Source: Aphanomyces cochlioides
Taxonomy: Eukaryota > Oomycota > Saprolegniomycetes > Saprolegniales > Verrucalvaceae
Length of the DNA stretch: 64,000 nucleotides
Assembly: GCA_019828595.1 (NCBI GenBank)
Contig: JAHQRK010000014.1
Coordinates: forward strand, 1,922,001-1,986,000
Reading direction: 5' to 3'
Part shown: positions 21,008 to 33,026 of the stretch, piece by piece
Position numbering within the stretch: position 1 is the stretch's first letter
Layout of the letters: every line of letters begins with the position of its first letter
The notes under the pieces: generated by a model
Seen by the model: the letters and a program-made list of their open reading frames with translations, nothing else
What the model was told of the DNA's origin: nothing
The model's database searches: none
Position numbers and translations under genes: made by a program

Positions 21008-22587
21008 GTCCACGTAGAGAGATGTCGTAATTCACCTGCTTTTGTCTACGTCTTGCTTTCCCTTAGATGCATCCCAACCTCGGTCCATGAAACATGGGGC
21101 AGCCATGCTATGATGGGCATTCTCTATGTCACCATCGCCATCCTTCCCACGTTCGGGGCCGCCACTTGCTGCGATATGTTTGCTTCTCGAAAACTGATTT
21201 GCATTTTCTCATCGTCCAGCATCGCCCAGGGCTCGACGACCAGACTTGGTGATGAGCCTACTCTGCATTGAAACTACCTCCAATTCGTGTACCTGTAGGA
21301 AGATCGATCGGTGAGTTTGTGCAATCCAGGTCGATCTGGGCGGTGAAACAGCCCACGAACAAGCGAGCAGACGCACTTCTTGTCCTGGTTTTGTATCAAA
21401 CCACGACTCGATACAGAGTCAGTGGTCCGTATCGCTTCCGTGGGTCCGAACGCCGATGCGACAAAGCGCCGTCGTTGCGGATCCGCCGGCCTTGTACACC
21501 GCATCATGCTTTCAACTGTTCTTTGGGGGGCGACAGAGGAATTTGGCTATATTGCAGATTCATCCGGATAACAAACTCAACTTGACCTGCAATAAGGTCA
21601 TCAAACCACATCAAAGCCAAGATTATCGCTGTTAAAGTACAGATTATGGAGGCTTAAAACAGTGGCTGTGGGGTGCTGGAGACCCCTCACTGCTACAGCA
21701 AGTTGTAGGCTTCAGATTCTATACAAGGATAGAGTATCGTCGGCCTTTCTACAATGAGTCGTTCTGCCAACAATGGAGACTAGTACACCAAATTTAAGTC
21801 GACTGTGAAAGAAACATTTGTAAATATTCCAAACCACCGTAAACAAGCACAAAGGCACTGAAGGAGCACAGTCATTTCATTGAAATCGACCAAACCAACG
21901 CGCAGATTCCTTCCATGATAACGTCAACAATCCACCTGAGTCTTCCTGTCCAAAATTCACTTCGTATCCATTTCCCGGGCAAGAATGGATAATCCCCTCA
22001 GTCCTCTCGCTCCGACGAGCGACCTCTTGTTCAATCGAATGCGTCCTCATTGAAACAGCGTGCTGTCGCAGCAGGATGCAGCTAATGATGCCTCATCGAG
22101 CCGTCTTTCCTTCTTGCGTTGTCGGCGATCTTATTGGGAATCTTATCCGGAAAATCTCCATCTAATGAATCCTCTCGGATCGAGTTCCAACGTTCGACTG
22201 TTGCATCGTCAATGCAACTAATCATTGATTGGCTAATTTTATCCAATCAACAAATTAAAACAATTTTATTGGCTTATATTCAACCAATGAGAGATGCGTA
22301 TTACGGAGCCGTTGTCACGAGCCAGGCAGAATCTCATTGGGACGGTTCCCAACAAAAAACCGTCGTTGCATTGGGTACATTAGGAATTGTCCTCTCAGTA
22401 CCATCACTCTGGGAATGTCAAGTATACAAATTTCAAGTCTAAACCTACTCTCTGAAATGTCGCCTCAGCTTGCACAACGGTGAACTTGCGCGAGTGTTGA
22501 AGAAGGTCATGCATCCACTCATGGACGGTTCTCGCCCATGTCCCAGAGGCGCGCATTCGACGATTTATCGTCCAGAGATCACTCATC
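21008..22587. other. Intergenic, no supported gene
   Basis: Short overlapping ORFs only. 22200-22290 is AT-rich with repeated ATTGGCT/CCAAT-like words. Confidence 0.4.
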
Positions 22588-23361
22588 ATGCTGCTCAATG
22601 AGTTTCGCATTCCGCTGCACATGACCGTCGACGATTTCCAGATCGCCGAGCTCTACATGACCCTGGCCGACACGGTCCAAGTGCTCAAGAATGAACCATA
22701 CGACAACCGCGATGGCAGCCTCGGGGAAGTCTCAACCGTTTCCCAGCAACCGATTCCACGCACGAAAGGTCAATACACAGTCAAAGTATACACTTTTGCA
22801 GCGGTGCCGCTTGTCCTCTCGGCGATCTTACCCCAAGGAACTCTCACACTTATCGAAGAGACGTGGAATGCATTCCCGTCGAGTGTGTCATATCTGACGA
22901 GCACGTTCTTCTCGAAATCCAAGTTTCACATCAAGTGCGAGTCGATTCATCTCCCAGGATATTGCGCACATGAAAATGCCCTCAGCCTAACGAAGGAAGA
23001 ACTCAAGCGACGCAATGTTCAAGTCCTCCATGTTCATCGCGACCTCCCCGGTCGAGGTCCAGCCTCCCAGAAATTCGACCCCACAACATACCAGTGCACC
23101 AAGAGTGGTCGAGGACCAATGATTGAAGGCTGGGAAACTAAATTATCCCCTGTTATGACAGTCTACAAGGTCATGCGCATCGAGTTTGACTATTTTGGTC
23201 TCCGTCAACGAGTGGAACGAACGATCTGCGACGAATTACAAGACGTCCTCCACAGCTCCATGCGCAAGCTCCAGTGTATGTCTCATCGTTGGTATGGTCT
23301 CTCCATGGCCGACATTCGTATCCTCGAAGCCGTTTTCGAATACAAGAGGTCTCGTCCATAG
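22588..23361 (+). CDS. Phosphatidylinositol transfer protein (PITP family)
   Basis: A 257-aa single-exon protein covering the whole class I PITP length. The N-terminus LLNEFRIPLHMTVDDFQIAE matches the conserved start of PITPs (KEYRV.LP.SVDEYQ.GQLY). WNAFPSSVSYLTSTFF corresponds to the lipid-exchange region, and HRWYGLSMADIRILE to the conserved C-terminal WxGxTxxDxRxxE. It shuttles phosphatidylinositol and another phospholipid between membranes in the cytosol, supporting phosphoinositide signalling. The C-terminal extension beyond this motif is very short. Neighbouring PLAC8 genes have no obvious functional link. Confidence 0.85.
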   Translation: MLLNEFRIPLHMTVDDFQIAELYMTLADTVQVLKNEPYDNRDGSLGEVSTVSQQPIPRTKGQYTVKVYTFAAVPLVLSAILPQGTLTLIEETWNAFPSSVSYLTSTFFSKSKFHIKCESIHLPGYCAHENALSLTKEELKRRNVQVLHVHRDLPGRGPASQKFDPTTYQCTKSGRGPMIEGWETKLSPVMTVYKVMRIEFDYFGLRQRVERTICDELQDVLHSSMRKLQCMSHRWYGLSMADIRILEAVFEYKRSRP

Positions 23362-23779
23362 AACCGAAGTATTGCGGGTGTCGTGTCTTGATGTCAGTGT
23401 CGTGTACTAACGGTAGTTGATATGTTTGCTCAAAATGGACATTATTTGTACCTTCGAAGTTGCTCCCTTGTGGATTGTCATCTACTCAGGCAACAGACGG
23501 CAGACGGGACACCTGAGCGATGGACTGTTGAGTTGGCGCAATGAATCGAATCTGGACTTGTGGCTGTGCTTACGACCGACACTCGGATGACATCTTTGGG
23601 ACTATCTGGGCCGTCCAAGGGACGTTTCTTCCCATGCAAGGAGTCACTATGAGGCGCGCGGCAGCTTCTATGCATCACGACAAGGGCTGGGAGGCGGCAG
23701 ATAAGAGTTTGCGAAGTGTGAGAGGTGCGGATTCGAACATCAACGTCGATAGAATCGAATTGTTATTCAAGGGAGACAT
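23362..23779. other. Intergenic, no supported gene
   Basis: Spacer between the PITP gene and the convergent PLAC8 gene. Only short ORFs. Confidence 0.4.
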
Positions 23780-24316
23780 CTAAGCATTGTAGCCTGGCAA
23801 AGTGTCCTTGGGACCGAAGGAGCACTCGCCCTTGTCATACGCATCGACTTGAGTCGCCATCTGGGCAATCACGCAGCATTGGCAGCAGAACGAGCACCAA
23901 AAGTCCTCGCACCACGATCCTTGGACTTGAAACAGCTTGCGGATCTTGGCACGGGCATCGACGACAAGGAAGAGGTAAATCACGCCAAAGACAAGGTACG
24001 CAAAGGCCCACGTGTCAGCAGCAGCCCACTGGTATTCACCGACCAGAGGCTTTGTGCGGTCATATTGGACAGATTCCGCAATGTTCATCAAGAGCCACAA
24101 GCCGCCAAAGATGAGCAACGCAACAGTGTACTTGTAGATGCCGACGCGGTGAAGAGTTTGCGCAAGGGAGACGCAAGGACAGAAGAAAGACATGCAGCAG
24201 TTGGGCCACCAGTCATTGAGGCATCCAAAGATGTCAGCCTTCCACACACCTTGTCCAGCAGGAACACCAGTAATGAGAGGCTGCGTCGAGCCGTAGACAG
24301 CACCTTTATCTGCCAT
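23780..24316 (-). CDS. PLAC8-family Cys-rich membrane protein
   Basis: A 178-aa protein from the ATG at 24316 (MADKGAVYGSTQPL); an upstream in-frame ATG would fall inside the core promoter. It contains WKADIFGCLNDWWPNCC and the hallmark CCMSFFCPCVSLAQTLHRVG, two hydrophobic segments (YTVALLIFGGLWLLMNIA and TWAFAYLVFGVIYLFLVV), then KIRKLFQVQGSWCEDFWCSF and CCQCCVIAQMATQVDAY, ending FGPKDTLPGYNA. It belongs with the copy at 20411 in a diverged subgroup with QTLHRVG instead of QTMARVG. Confidence 0.9.
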   Translation of the reverse strand: MADKGAVYGSTQPLITGVPAGQGVWKADIFGCLNDWWPNCCMSFFCPCVSLAQTLHRVGIYKYTVALLIFGGLWLLMNIAESVQYDRTKPLVGEYQWAAADTWAFAYLVFGVIYLFLVVDARAKIRKLFQVQGSWCEDFWCSFCCQCCVIAQMATQVDAYDKGECSFGPKDTLPGYNA

Positions 24317-24325
24317 GTTGAGGGT

Positions 24326-24341
24326 AAATTGGACAATGACA
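24326..24341 (-). promoter_or_regulatory. Oomycete core promoter (initiator plus flanking region)
   Basis: On the minus strand TGTCATTGTCCAATTT matches GCTCATTYYNCAWTTT at 13 of 16 positions, ending 9 nt before the ATG at 24316. Confidence 0.7.
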
Positions 24342-24954
24342 TGACAATAGTCCAGCGTCAACGACACTCTCACTTCAAAGTGGGGACGAAGTCAGTCCAT
24401 GGCTGATTCTGACTAAGATAATTGGTCGGAAGCGACCCAGAGTGCGCCTAGAACCTCCCCGAGAAGCGAATTCTACCACCAGACGATCCATCAAGTCACC
24501 CAAGGAATTGACCACATGGCAGAGTTTGTCAGCTTTTAAGTATCGGGCGCTCGGGACGGTCGATGAAGACATTGCAAGTACCACGTGGATGACTGAGGGG
24601 GATGAAGCAGACGAGCGACTGTGTCAATGAAAAGACCAAGTACTAGTACATTGCAAGAGCGCGACATCACTTGGGTCATTACAGAGCTGAAAGAGTCAAC
24701 AGGAACCACCAATTGGTGGGGAATGTGTGGCTCAGACGAGGGACTGGATGCGCCGCACCATAATTTACGAAGTGGTGACAATTGCACGAAGTGCCCATTG
24801 TGTACTCCAATTGAGCTTACAAGCATGAACAAAGGTGATGGAATCGTAATCGCCTAGTAGAGACAAGACAGTGTCTATGCTTGGAAAGGTCCATAGCATA
24901 GATGACTATGCTTAGAATGGGCCATCGGATTTGGTTCATGACACGTCGATGCGT
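24342..24954. other. Intergenic, no supported gene
   Basis: Spacer up to the interrupted elicitin-like remnant. Short ORFs only. Confidence 0.35.
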
Positions 24955-25031
24955 TGATTGCAACAGCTTCTTCGTGGTCGATACTGGCTCAGTCGTGTTG
25001 ACCAGAGTTGGCGTCTTGGCAATAGCTGCTG

Positions 25032-25270
25032 TGTTGAGAGGTGTTGGTCCTTCTCGGAGGATCACAAGTGTTCATGCACCATGGTCATAGGAAACATGTG
25101 AGCATTGCATATTAGATTAGAGAGAACAGCTATAGATTTAGAGAAGTCGTGCACAGGAACCATTCATGTAGGTAGGCTCTGAGCTAACCATCAATATACT
25201 CTTCAAAAAGGACTCGTGGCCTCACAGCCACCGACTCATCTTTGCGCCTGAAGGAACTCGCGTTCCAACA
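25032..25270 (+). repeat. 5' LTR of the Copia element
   Basis: 239 bp, ends TG..CA. It differs from the 3' LTR at three single bases (near 25105, 25149 and 25190). Confidence 0.95.
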
Positions 25271-25274
25271 GGTT

Positions 25275-28200
25275 ATGAGCCCAACCGCAATGAGTCTGAA
25301 GACCCCTATGATGCTTCTGGAAGAAGGCAACTGGAACCAATGGAGAACGTACCTGAGAGGTCGTTTGCTCGCAAAGGGACTATGGCAACTGGTAGAGCCG
25401 GCTACGTCAAAGCGACCTACAAAGCCATCACACTTCCGTACACCGGGACGGGAAGGAACAACCCTCGACGATGAGGATGACACAGCCGACGCCACCAACG
25501 ATGGGCTGGCACTGGGGCTATTGATCCAATGCATCGCGCCGTCGCAGTTCCAATACATTCAGAACGCGACTACTGCGGCAGCTGCATACAAAGCGCTCGC
25601 TGACCACCACGAGCCCAAGACGCGACTGGACCGTCTTGACGTCATGGAAGACTTCTACGGTATGAAGTGGAATCAGAAGCAAGAGACGTTACCTCAATTT
25701 CTTGAGCGATATGAGATCGTCCTTCGGCGGTTAGGTGAAGCCGACAGCGAAACGACAAGCAAGACGAGCATCGACAGACTGCTCCAAATGATGCCATGGA
25801 AACTACGACATGTTACACATCAAGTTGCATCATCGATTACCTTGAGCAGCGACTTCGCTCGGGTTCGCGCGCTATTGGAAACTGAGTATAAGGCGGCCCT
25901 GAAGGACGGCGCTTTACGACCACCACGTGGAGGAAACGCTGACGAACGAGCATTGAGCGCCCGCCAAAACAACCAACGCGACAAGAAGAACAAGAAAGGT
26001 GATTGCCATTGGTGCGGCAAACGTGGGCACTGGCAAGCCGACTGCCGCCAAAAAGCAGCGGGTAGACCCCGAAAGATTAAGCCCTACGAGAATGATAAGA
26101 GTGGCGAGGCAAGCAACAACATGCTCGATGAAGGTGTATGGACCTTCACTGCGACCGAAGAAGACGCCAGCGAGTCTGCTCTGCAGTCGCAAGCGGCAAG
26201 AAGACCAATCATTGTCGACAGTGGCGCGTCATCTCACATGACCGGCGACGCGTCGCTCTTGACAGACTTGATCGACTGCGACCGAATGGTCGTCGTCGCA
26301 ACCGGCGCCAAGACACGCGCAAGAAAGATGGGCACGATGCGCCTACGAACAAGTCTTGGTACCGTCCTGTAATTGAAAGACGTACTGCTGGTCGATGGCA
26401 TGCCGCATACACTGCTATCAGTTGCAACTGTGATGCGCAAAAATCCAAAATGTCGACTCACCTTCGGCGAGGGAGAATGCACAATCGACCACGACGGCGT
26501 GCCGTTGGCAAGGGCAACTTTGAACCAAACAGACAAAGTCTTCACCCTTGAGCTGGCGCACAACGACGACCATGCCAACGCTGCCATCAAGGCTGCCACC
26601 AGTCCTATGGAAAAGTCAGTGTTGTGGCACCAAAGAGCTGCCACTTACCCATCGCTGCCATCAATCGGTGCGGTGCCTTGGGATTGGGTACTCCAAGCAA
26701 CCTTGCAATGCTAACAGCCAAATGCGAGTGCTGCATTCAGTCCAAGATGGCTAAGGTGCCCAACCCCAAGACACACACGCGGACGTTCCGGCCAGGGGAG
26801 TGTTGGGTATCCGACACAAAAGGCCCTATGAGAACGGCGTCAATCGGTGGTTGCAAGTACAATACCGTGTATATCGATGCGGCCACGCGCTACAAGATCG
26901 TCAGATTTGTACACTCAACTGACGCTACCATGCAGCTTGAAAACTGGAAAGCGATCATGGCTTGGTCGCAAACACAAACCAGCAACAAAGTCAAAGTGTT
27001 TCGATCGGACGGCGGCTCGGAGTATTCGTCTGTTCGTTGAGACTCTCAAGAAACATGGCATCCACCATCTACACCAGATAATCAGTGGCAAAATGGGATC
27101 GCAGAACGCGCTCACCGTTCACTGATGGAAATGGCCATGGCCATGCTTGCCCATGCTGGATTGGCTAGGCGATGGTGGGCTGAGGCCGTCAACACTGCCG
27201 CCTTCATCCAAAATCGCGTACTTCATGGCCCCGCTGCCACCACCACACCAATCCACGCACTCACTGGTCACCGCGCTAAGCTGGACAAACTTCGTGTCTT
27301 CGGTTGCGTAGCCTACAACATGGTCAAGGACCCGACACGTCGCGACAAGCTGGCACCAAAGGCATCCAAGTGTGTCTTCATGGGCTATGCCGAGCACCAA
27401 CGAGCTTGGAAGCTCTACGACTTAGAGTCATATAAGATGGTCACCGGCGTGCATGTTACCTTCTGTGAAGAAGAATTCCTTGGCGAGCGCGCGAAGTTGG
27501 ACCACTACCTAGTCACAACCGACGATAGTGACGATGATGAAGAGGAGGAGACACGCACCCAATCGACCAGCCGACTCGCACCGACCAACGACAAACCCAC
27601 TGACACGCCACCACACCACCAAGGAACAACCGAAGCCATTGAACCCATTCGATCGGCACCACCCACGGCGAAGCGGCTCTTCATGAGGAGCTCGGTTGTC
27701 GACGAGCAGACAAAACCCACGCTTCGCCTACTCGATCGCTTCAAGAGAAGTGATATTGGGTCACGTACCAATGATGAACGAAGCGTAATGCCAACTAGGA
27801 TGGTCCTCCGCCCACGAGACAAGTTGCGTCCACCCAATCGAGACGTCGATGCGGGCAATGGACGACGCACCGACAACCCCACGCAAGAGTCACCTGGAGC
27901 TGGCAGCGAGTCGCTCGATGCCAACGCCGACGCCAACTGGGTAGTGGACGACTCCCACGTGACAACTTCAATGACAATCGACGGCGTCGAGTTCGCTTGC
28001 TCAGCCATGACGCCACCAGTCGACGTCCCACAAAGCCATAGTGAAGCAATGACCATGAAGGACCACGAGTGGGCGAAGGCTGAGCAAACCGAACTCAAGC
28101 AACTGCGCGAAGCCGGCACATGGAAGCTGGTTGACCTCCCACCGGGACGCAAGTCAATTGGCAGCCGGTGGACGTACGCAAAGAAGACGAATGCGGCTGG

Positions 28201-29680
28201 CGAGGTTGTCCGATACAAAACGCGGCTAGTTTGCAAAGGGTTCAGTCAAATTCAAGGAGTGGATTACCTCGATACATTCTCCCCCGTCGTCAAGATGACA
28301 ACCCTTCGCACTTGCATGGCGCTGACAGCGGCCAAGAAGCTAGCGGTTCTCCAAGCTGATGCAGACACGGCCTTTGTCCAGGCACCCATCGACAAAGACG
28401 TGCTCATCTATGTCGACCAGCCGCCTGGATGCAACGATGGCACCAACCGCAAGATGCTGCTGATCAAGGCACTGTAGGGCTTAAAGCAAGCGGCTCTCGC
28501 TTGATTTGAACACTGCCGTAAGATCGTGGTTGGCCTTGGCTTTCGTCCAAGCGACTACGATCCGAGTCTTTATCTAAGACAACATGGTGAAGAATTGGAA
28601 ATGGTTGCGACTTACGTTGACGACTTCTTGGTGTTCGCTCAGACGACAGCCAAGGCCAACTCGATCCTCGACGAGCTCGAAAGAAAAATGAAGCTCAAAC
28701 GCCAAGGGGAGATGTCATACTTCCTAGGCATTAAGATCAGTTATGACAAGACCAAAGGCAAGATTACCTTGACGCAAGAGGCATACGCCCGCAAGATACT
28801 TGCCCGCTTCGGCATGAGTAAATGTCATGGGTACACCACCCCAGAGGTTGACGACCGTGAAGACTTATGGCATGACAACTGTCAGCCACCGACCGATCAA
28901 GAAACTTACCGCTCGATGGTTGGGTCGCTGATGTACCTCATGACATGCACACGGCCTGACATATCGCACGCCGTTCAGCGCTTGTCGCGCCACCTTCATG
29001 ATCCGCGCGCATCCCACGCCATCGGCGCCAAGCGAGTCCTTCGATACGTCAAGCAAACCATCAGCGCCGGACTAATCTTCTCCTCGCTTGACGCCAACCT
29101 CGTCGGGTACTGCGACTCAAGCTGGGCGACAAGAGCTGATCGGCGGTCGACAACGGGCTTCGTTTGCTTTGTCGGTGGCAGCATCGTGTCTTGGAAGTCA
29201 GCGCGCCAGCGAGTCGTTGCAATGTCAACATGCGAGGCCGAATACGTGGCGCTGGCTGAGCTGGCGAAGGAACTGGTGTGGCTTCGCGGCCTACTCGAAG
29301 ACATGAACATGAAACAAGAACAAGCAGCTCTTACCTGGTGCGACAACAAGGCGGCAATTTCCACGGCGGAAAACGTTGGTGTTGCATCGCGCAGCAAGCA
29401 CATCGATGTGCGGCACCATTTCATCCGCCAGCTCATCCAAGCAAACGTACTCGACCTGCGCCATGTCGGCACCGCGGATCAACTCGCTGACGTGCTGACC
29501 AAAGTTTCAACTCGAGCCGCCATCGACAAATTCAAAACTGTGGCAATGCATCCGGAAAACAAAAACGAGATGAGGCAGTTGGACGAAATCAGCCAATCAG
29601 AAGACGACTTATACCAACTCAAGTCCCAAGCGGCGCCAAGTTTGCGATCCACCTCCAGAACCAACACAGGGGAGTGTTGA
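25275..29680 (+). pseudogene. Copia gag-pol, disrupted by stops and frameshifts
   Basis: From the ATG at 25275: gag-like region, a CCHC knuckle CHWCGKRGHWQADC (26004-26045), aspartic protease IIVDSGASSHMTG (~26212), integrase with DTKGPM and FRSDGGSEYSS, reverse transcriptase with DADTAFVQAP and the active-site block YVDDFLVFAQ (~28613), and RNase H ending DQLADVLTK. Damage seen: TAA at 26370, a frameshift near 26640, frameshifts near 27036 and 27060, TAG at 28475 and TGA at 28502. Several independent lesions make the element incapable of autonomous transposition. Confidence 0.93.
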
Positions 29681-29913
29681 GAGGTGTTGGTCCTTCTCGG
29701 AGGATCACAAGTGTTCATGCACCATGGTCATAGGAAACATGTGAGCTTTGCATATTAGATTAGAGAGAACAGCTATAGATTTAGAGAAGTCATGCACAGG
29801 AACCATTCATGTAGGTAGGCTCTGAGCTAACCATAAATATACTCTTCAAAAAGGACTCGTGGCCTCACAGCCACCGACTCATCTTTGCGCCTGAAGGAAC
29901 TCGCGTTCCAACA
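29675..29913 (+). repeat. 3' LTR of the Copia element
   Basis: 239 bp, same ends as the 5' LTR. Followed directly by the TGCTG target duplication. Confidence 0.95.
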
Positions 29914-31156
29914 TGCTGCAGGTTGGAATTCAAGCATGTCCCAGTCCCCTGGTTTAGCTTTAGTAGTGGCAGACTGCTCTGTGCACTCCAATTGAACATG
30001 GCAGGAGTCGATGGCGATGGCCTGCCAGACGAGCCGGGTCCGGAAATACTGTTCACTCTTGCGTGGAACTATAAGAAAGATGGATCCATGGTTACGTATT
30101 GCTCTCCTTGCCAACGATCTTCACCGTGTCGGCTTCGTTGAGTTAGATGTTGATAACTCCCCCTGGAAAGAATCCATTACAGGTCAATTTGTGGTCAGGT
30201 CATATGTCTGGTCAAGAGAGTTTTTTTGGCGAGGTCACGTGTAGGTCACACTCAGGTCATGTCCAGGTCACACATTTTCCACGTGTTATTAATGAGGTCA
30301 CAGGTTAGGGTGAGATAATCACAATATAGTGGAGGGCATTTGTATCTCAAGGTCCATTTTGGCAGAGATGAAGCTCCCATAGTCTAATCTTGCAGTTGAT
30401 AATCGTGCAGAACTCTTAAAGACATCTACATTGGTGGTCAAACATAAAATCGGCGATGTCCATAGTTATATTATCGTAAGCACCTTGGATTAACATCGCA
30501 TTTTGACGTGTATATCGTAGTCATCCTCAAGATGAGCCGCCATTAGGCACATCTCTTATTGTACTCCATTCTTACTCTCAAGTAGGCTATTAATGCTGTG
30601 ACTTCCGGGCGAAAACACGCGAGATGGAGAGAATGACACTTTACTAGATCACTGTGAATTCCAAACTAAGGCTAGAAACATATCTGCCCTACAACGGCTC
30701 AGGACAAACAGTCCCTTACTGAGCCAATTGACGTACTATCATGATAAAACTGCCGCCTAGCCACGGCGCCTGGTCACTCATCTCATTTACTGGTTACAGC
30801 TGTACACACATGCCGAGAAGATGGCACATGACAAAAGGATCGGCGCATGATGTAGCGCCCGACACAACAACTAAGGTAGTCTTGACGAAAAGTAAATAAA
30901 TCTACGTGACTCCCAGTATAGCTCCCCCCAGAACACATTAAGGGTGTCTGTTTACTTGAGAGTTACTCAAGAAGAGGTGCTGCACTTTTCTTCGTGAGAA
31001 GAAAGATCTTAGAGCTTGACGTCACAAGAACAGGGTAAGACTTAATCTGCCTTTAATACTATGTGTCCACGACGAACTTGGTCCTACTTGACAGTTGCCT
31101 CGAGGCTACATTGCAGACATTATTGATTTGTTATACTTGACAAAGTAACCTAAGTA

Positions 31157-33026
31157 CAGTTAAACCTTGGATGTGAAACACCTCTTGGTGGATATGAAAA
31201 TCATTCAAGTTAGCAGGTGTTTTGCTATGAGAGGTGTGACAATTTTATTGACTTAGCCAACTATCAATCGTACCATTTGGAGCCTTGGCTCGAGCGACAC
31301 CAATTACGCGTGCCAATTCATGAATTGGAAGGTCAGCGCCCTGATTATAGTGACGATTCCATTCTCTCAGGGTGTGCAGAGCGGTTGCAGCCTCCTTAAG
31401 CGTTGGCGGAGGTGCCGTCTGTGTGGTCAAGTCGTCATCACTCTCGTCGTCACTGACAACACTTGAGGCAGGGTTGATTATTTCGTCCTCCCAGTTGACA
31501 GGATCAGTTTCAAAGGCAGCGACTTCCTCATCCCAACATTCGACTTCGACACCAAGAGCAGTCGCGAGAGCCTGAGCGTTCGCCTCGTCATCCACATTCA
31601 TTGATTGTATTATCGATATTGCCGTGCTGTCATTATAACTTGAACAGGGGTCTTCCCTCAATTCACTTCTTTCCTTGATTCCACAATGGCGAAAACAATT
31701 CGCAATAGTAGTCGTTGATACATCACACCACGCCAACTTCATCCAATCGAGAGCCATCTTAATGTCAACCGACTTGACAAAATCCATGGGTAGTTCATTC
31801 ATCGCTTCAACGCGTTCGACGATGTAGTTGAGTAAATTGCTGCGGTATTTTACTTTGAAGTTTTTGATATTGCCGGCGTCTAATGGTTAAGTCTGGCACG
31901 TCGTGTTGGCAGGGAGAAATACCACCTTCACATGGGTCATCTTATCGGCAGGAAAGATATGGCACGGGGCGTTGTCCATTAGGAGTAATATTCGCCGATC
32001 TTGGGCTGCCATACGATCATTCAGCCAGAGCATGTATCGTGTAAAGATTGTTCCATTCATCCAGGCTTTTGAATTGGCGTACCACTGCACACCCAAAGGC
32101 AAAGACTTCTTGAACTGACGCGGCATAAAGAACTTGTGAATGACTAGCAGTGGCATCTTTTCACCAGTGGCAGAAGTTGTCAAAAGAACAGAAACCCTCT
32201 CATTTGCCTTCTTGCCTCCTTTGCATTGCTCAGACCTCAAAGCCATAGTTTTATTGGGCAATCCCCGCCAGAAAAGGCCGGTTTCGTCGCAGTTGAAGAC
32301 ATTAGAAAGGTCGTAACCATGAATAATTGTGTCGATAGATTGAGCCCAGTCATCAACCACTGCCATATCAACGGAGGAAGCTTCACCGGAAAGAGTTTTG
32401 AAGTCGATGTCATGGCGCTTCCGAAAGCTTTCAAGCCAACCGTTGGATGCCTTGAAGTCCTCCAATCCCAAAGAAACGGCTGCCTTTCTTGCCACAGTTT
32501 GGAGCATCGGTCCAGACACAGCAATTGTCTTTGTAGCACGGGCTTTGCAGAACCATTGGTACACGCGGTTGTCGAGCTCGAGGGGAAGACCAGCGAGACG
32601 GCATGGTCGTTTCGATTCACGGTCAGCGTTCTCGCTGATCTTCCGCTCGATCTCTTCACGCGACTTTTTTACACGAGTGATGAGGCTTTTGGAACACTTG
32701 AACTCGGCTGCAATCTTAGCGTATGGCACGTCTTCATCGATGCGCTGGAGTATGGCGCTTCTGTCTGCCAGCGGGAGCTCCACCATGTCACAAGCAATAC
32801 TGACCACACTGCAAAATTTATTGATAGGGACTCATTTTAAAGCAAAGTTGATATATTATCTTCATATTACTATTACTGATGAATAAAAACATATCGTTTC
32901 ATGTAGCAGGTTCAGTGTTTTTAATACCAGTGCCGATGCCATTGAAAATTGATCCGTGGATGAAATCGACGTTCAAGATGTCAGGTGTTTCGCTATTAGA
33001 GGTGTTTCACATCCAAGGTTTGACTG
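31157..33026 (-). mobile_element. Tigger/pogo-type DNA transposon nested in the 4-kb element
   Basis: The 1870-bp element has 29-bp terminal inverted repeats (CAGTYAAACCTTGGATGTGA...) at 31157-31185 and 32998-33026, flanked by TA on both sides as in the Tc1/mariner-pogo superfamily. A related AGGTGTTT.GCTAT.AGAGGTGT motif is repeated just inside both ends. Confidence 0.93.
31245..32786 (-). pseudogene. Tigger/pogo-type transposase with one in-frame stop
   Basis: A single frame of 514 codons from the ATG at 32786. N-terminal CENP-B/psq-type helix-turn-helix (ILQRIDEDVPYAKIAAEF, SLITRVKKSR), second DNA-binding unit (SNGWLESFRKRHDI), then the DDE_1 catalytic core with FNCDETGLFWRG, LLLMDNAPCH and PLDAGN. 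The frame is broken once by TAA at 31887-31889, immediately before the third catalytic Asp, and then continues to the natural stop at 31245 with an acidic tail (DDESDDDL). Only one lesion is visible, so inactivation is recent. Confidence 0.92.

Larger units (their letters stand above)
25032..29913 (+). mobile_element. Copia-type LTR retrotransposon, complete but non-functional
   Basis: A 4882-bp element with 239-bp LTRs starting TGTTG and ending CAACA, flanked by the 5-bp direct duplication TGCTG at 25027-25031 and 29914-29918. The sequence after the 5' LTR (GGTTATGAGCCC) is a candidate primer-binding site of the Met-tRNA type used by Copia elements. A purine-rich tract (AGGGGAG) precedes the 3' LTR. 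The coding order gag, protease, integrase, reverse transcriptase, RNase H is that of Copia. The LTRs differ at three of 239 positions, so the insertion is fairly young. Confidence 0.95.
24955..30060 (-). pseudogene. Elicitin-like gene remnant split by the Copia element
   Basis: Both flanks of the Copia element carry minus-strand pieces of the single-domain elicitin-like family. The right flank (29914-30060) encodes SSGRPSPSTPAMFNWS, matching the paralogues' TAGKPSTSNTAKFKWN just after the last Cys, then a frameshift into a Lys/Pro tail. The left flank (24955-25026) continues the tail with TTEPVSTTKKLL, matching the TTKK(K)LL terminus. Removing the element plus one TGCTG copy gives a continuous tail frame. 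The N-terminal half of the gene is not recognisable, so it was probably decaying before or around the insertion. Confidence 0.65.

Noticed and set aside
27505..28236. 243-codon minus-strand frame inside the Copia element
   Set aside because: Antisense shadow of the integrase/reverse transcriptase region, Ser/Arg-rich with no motif.
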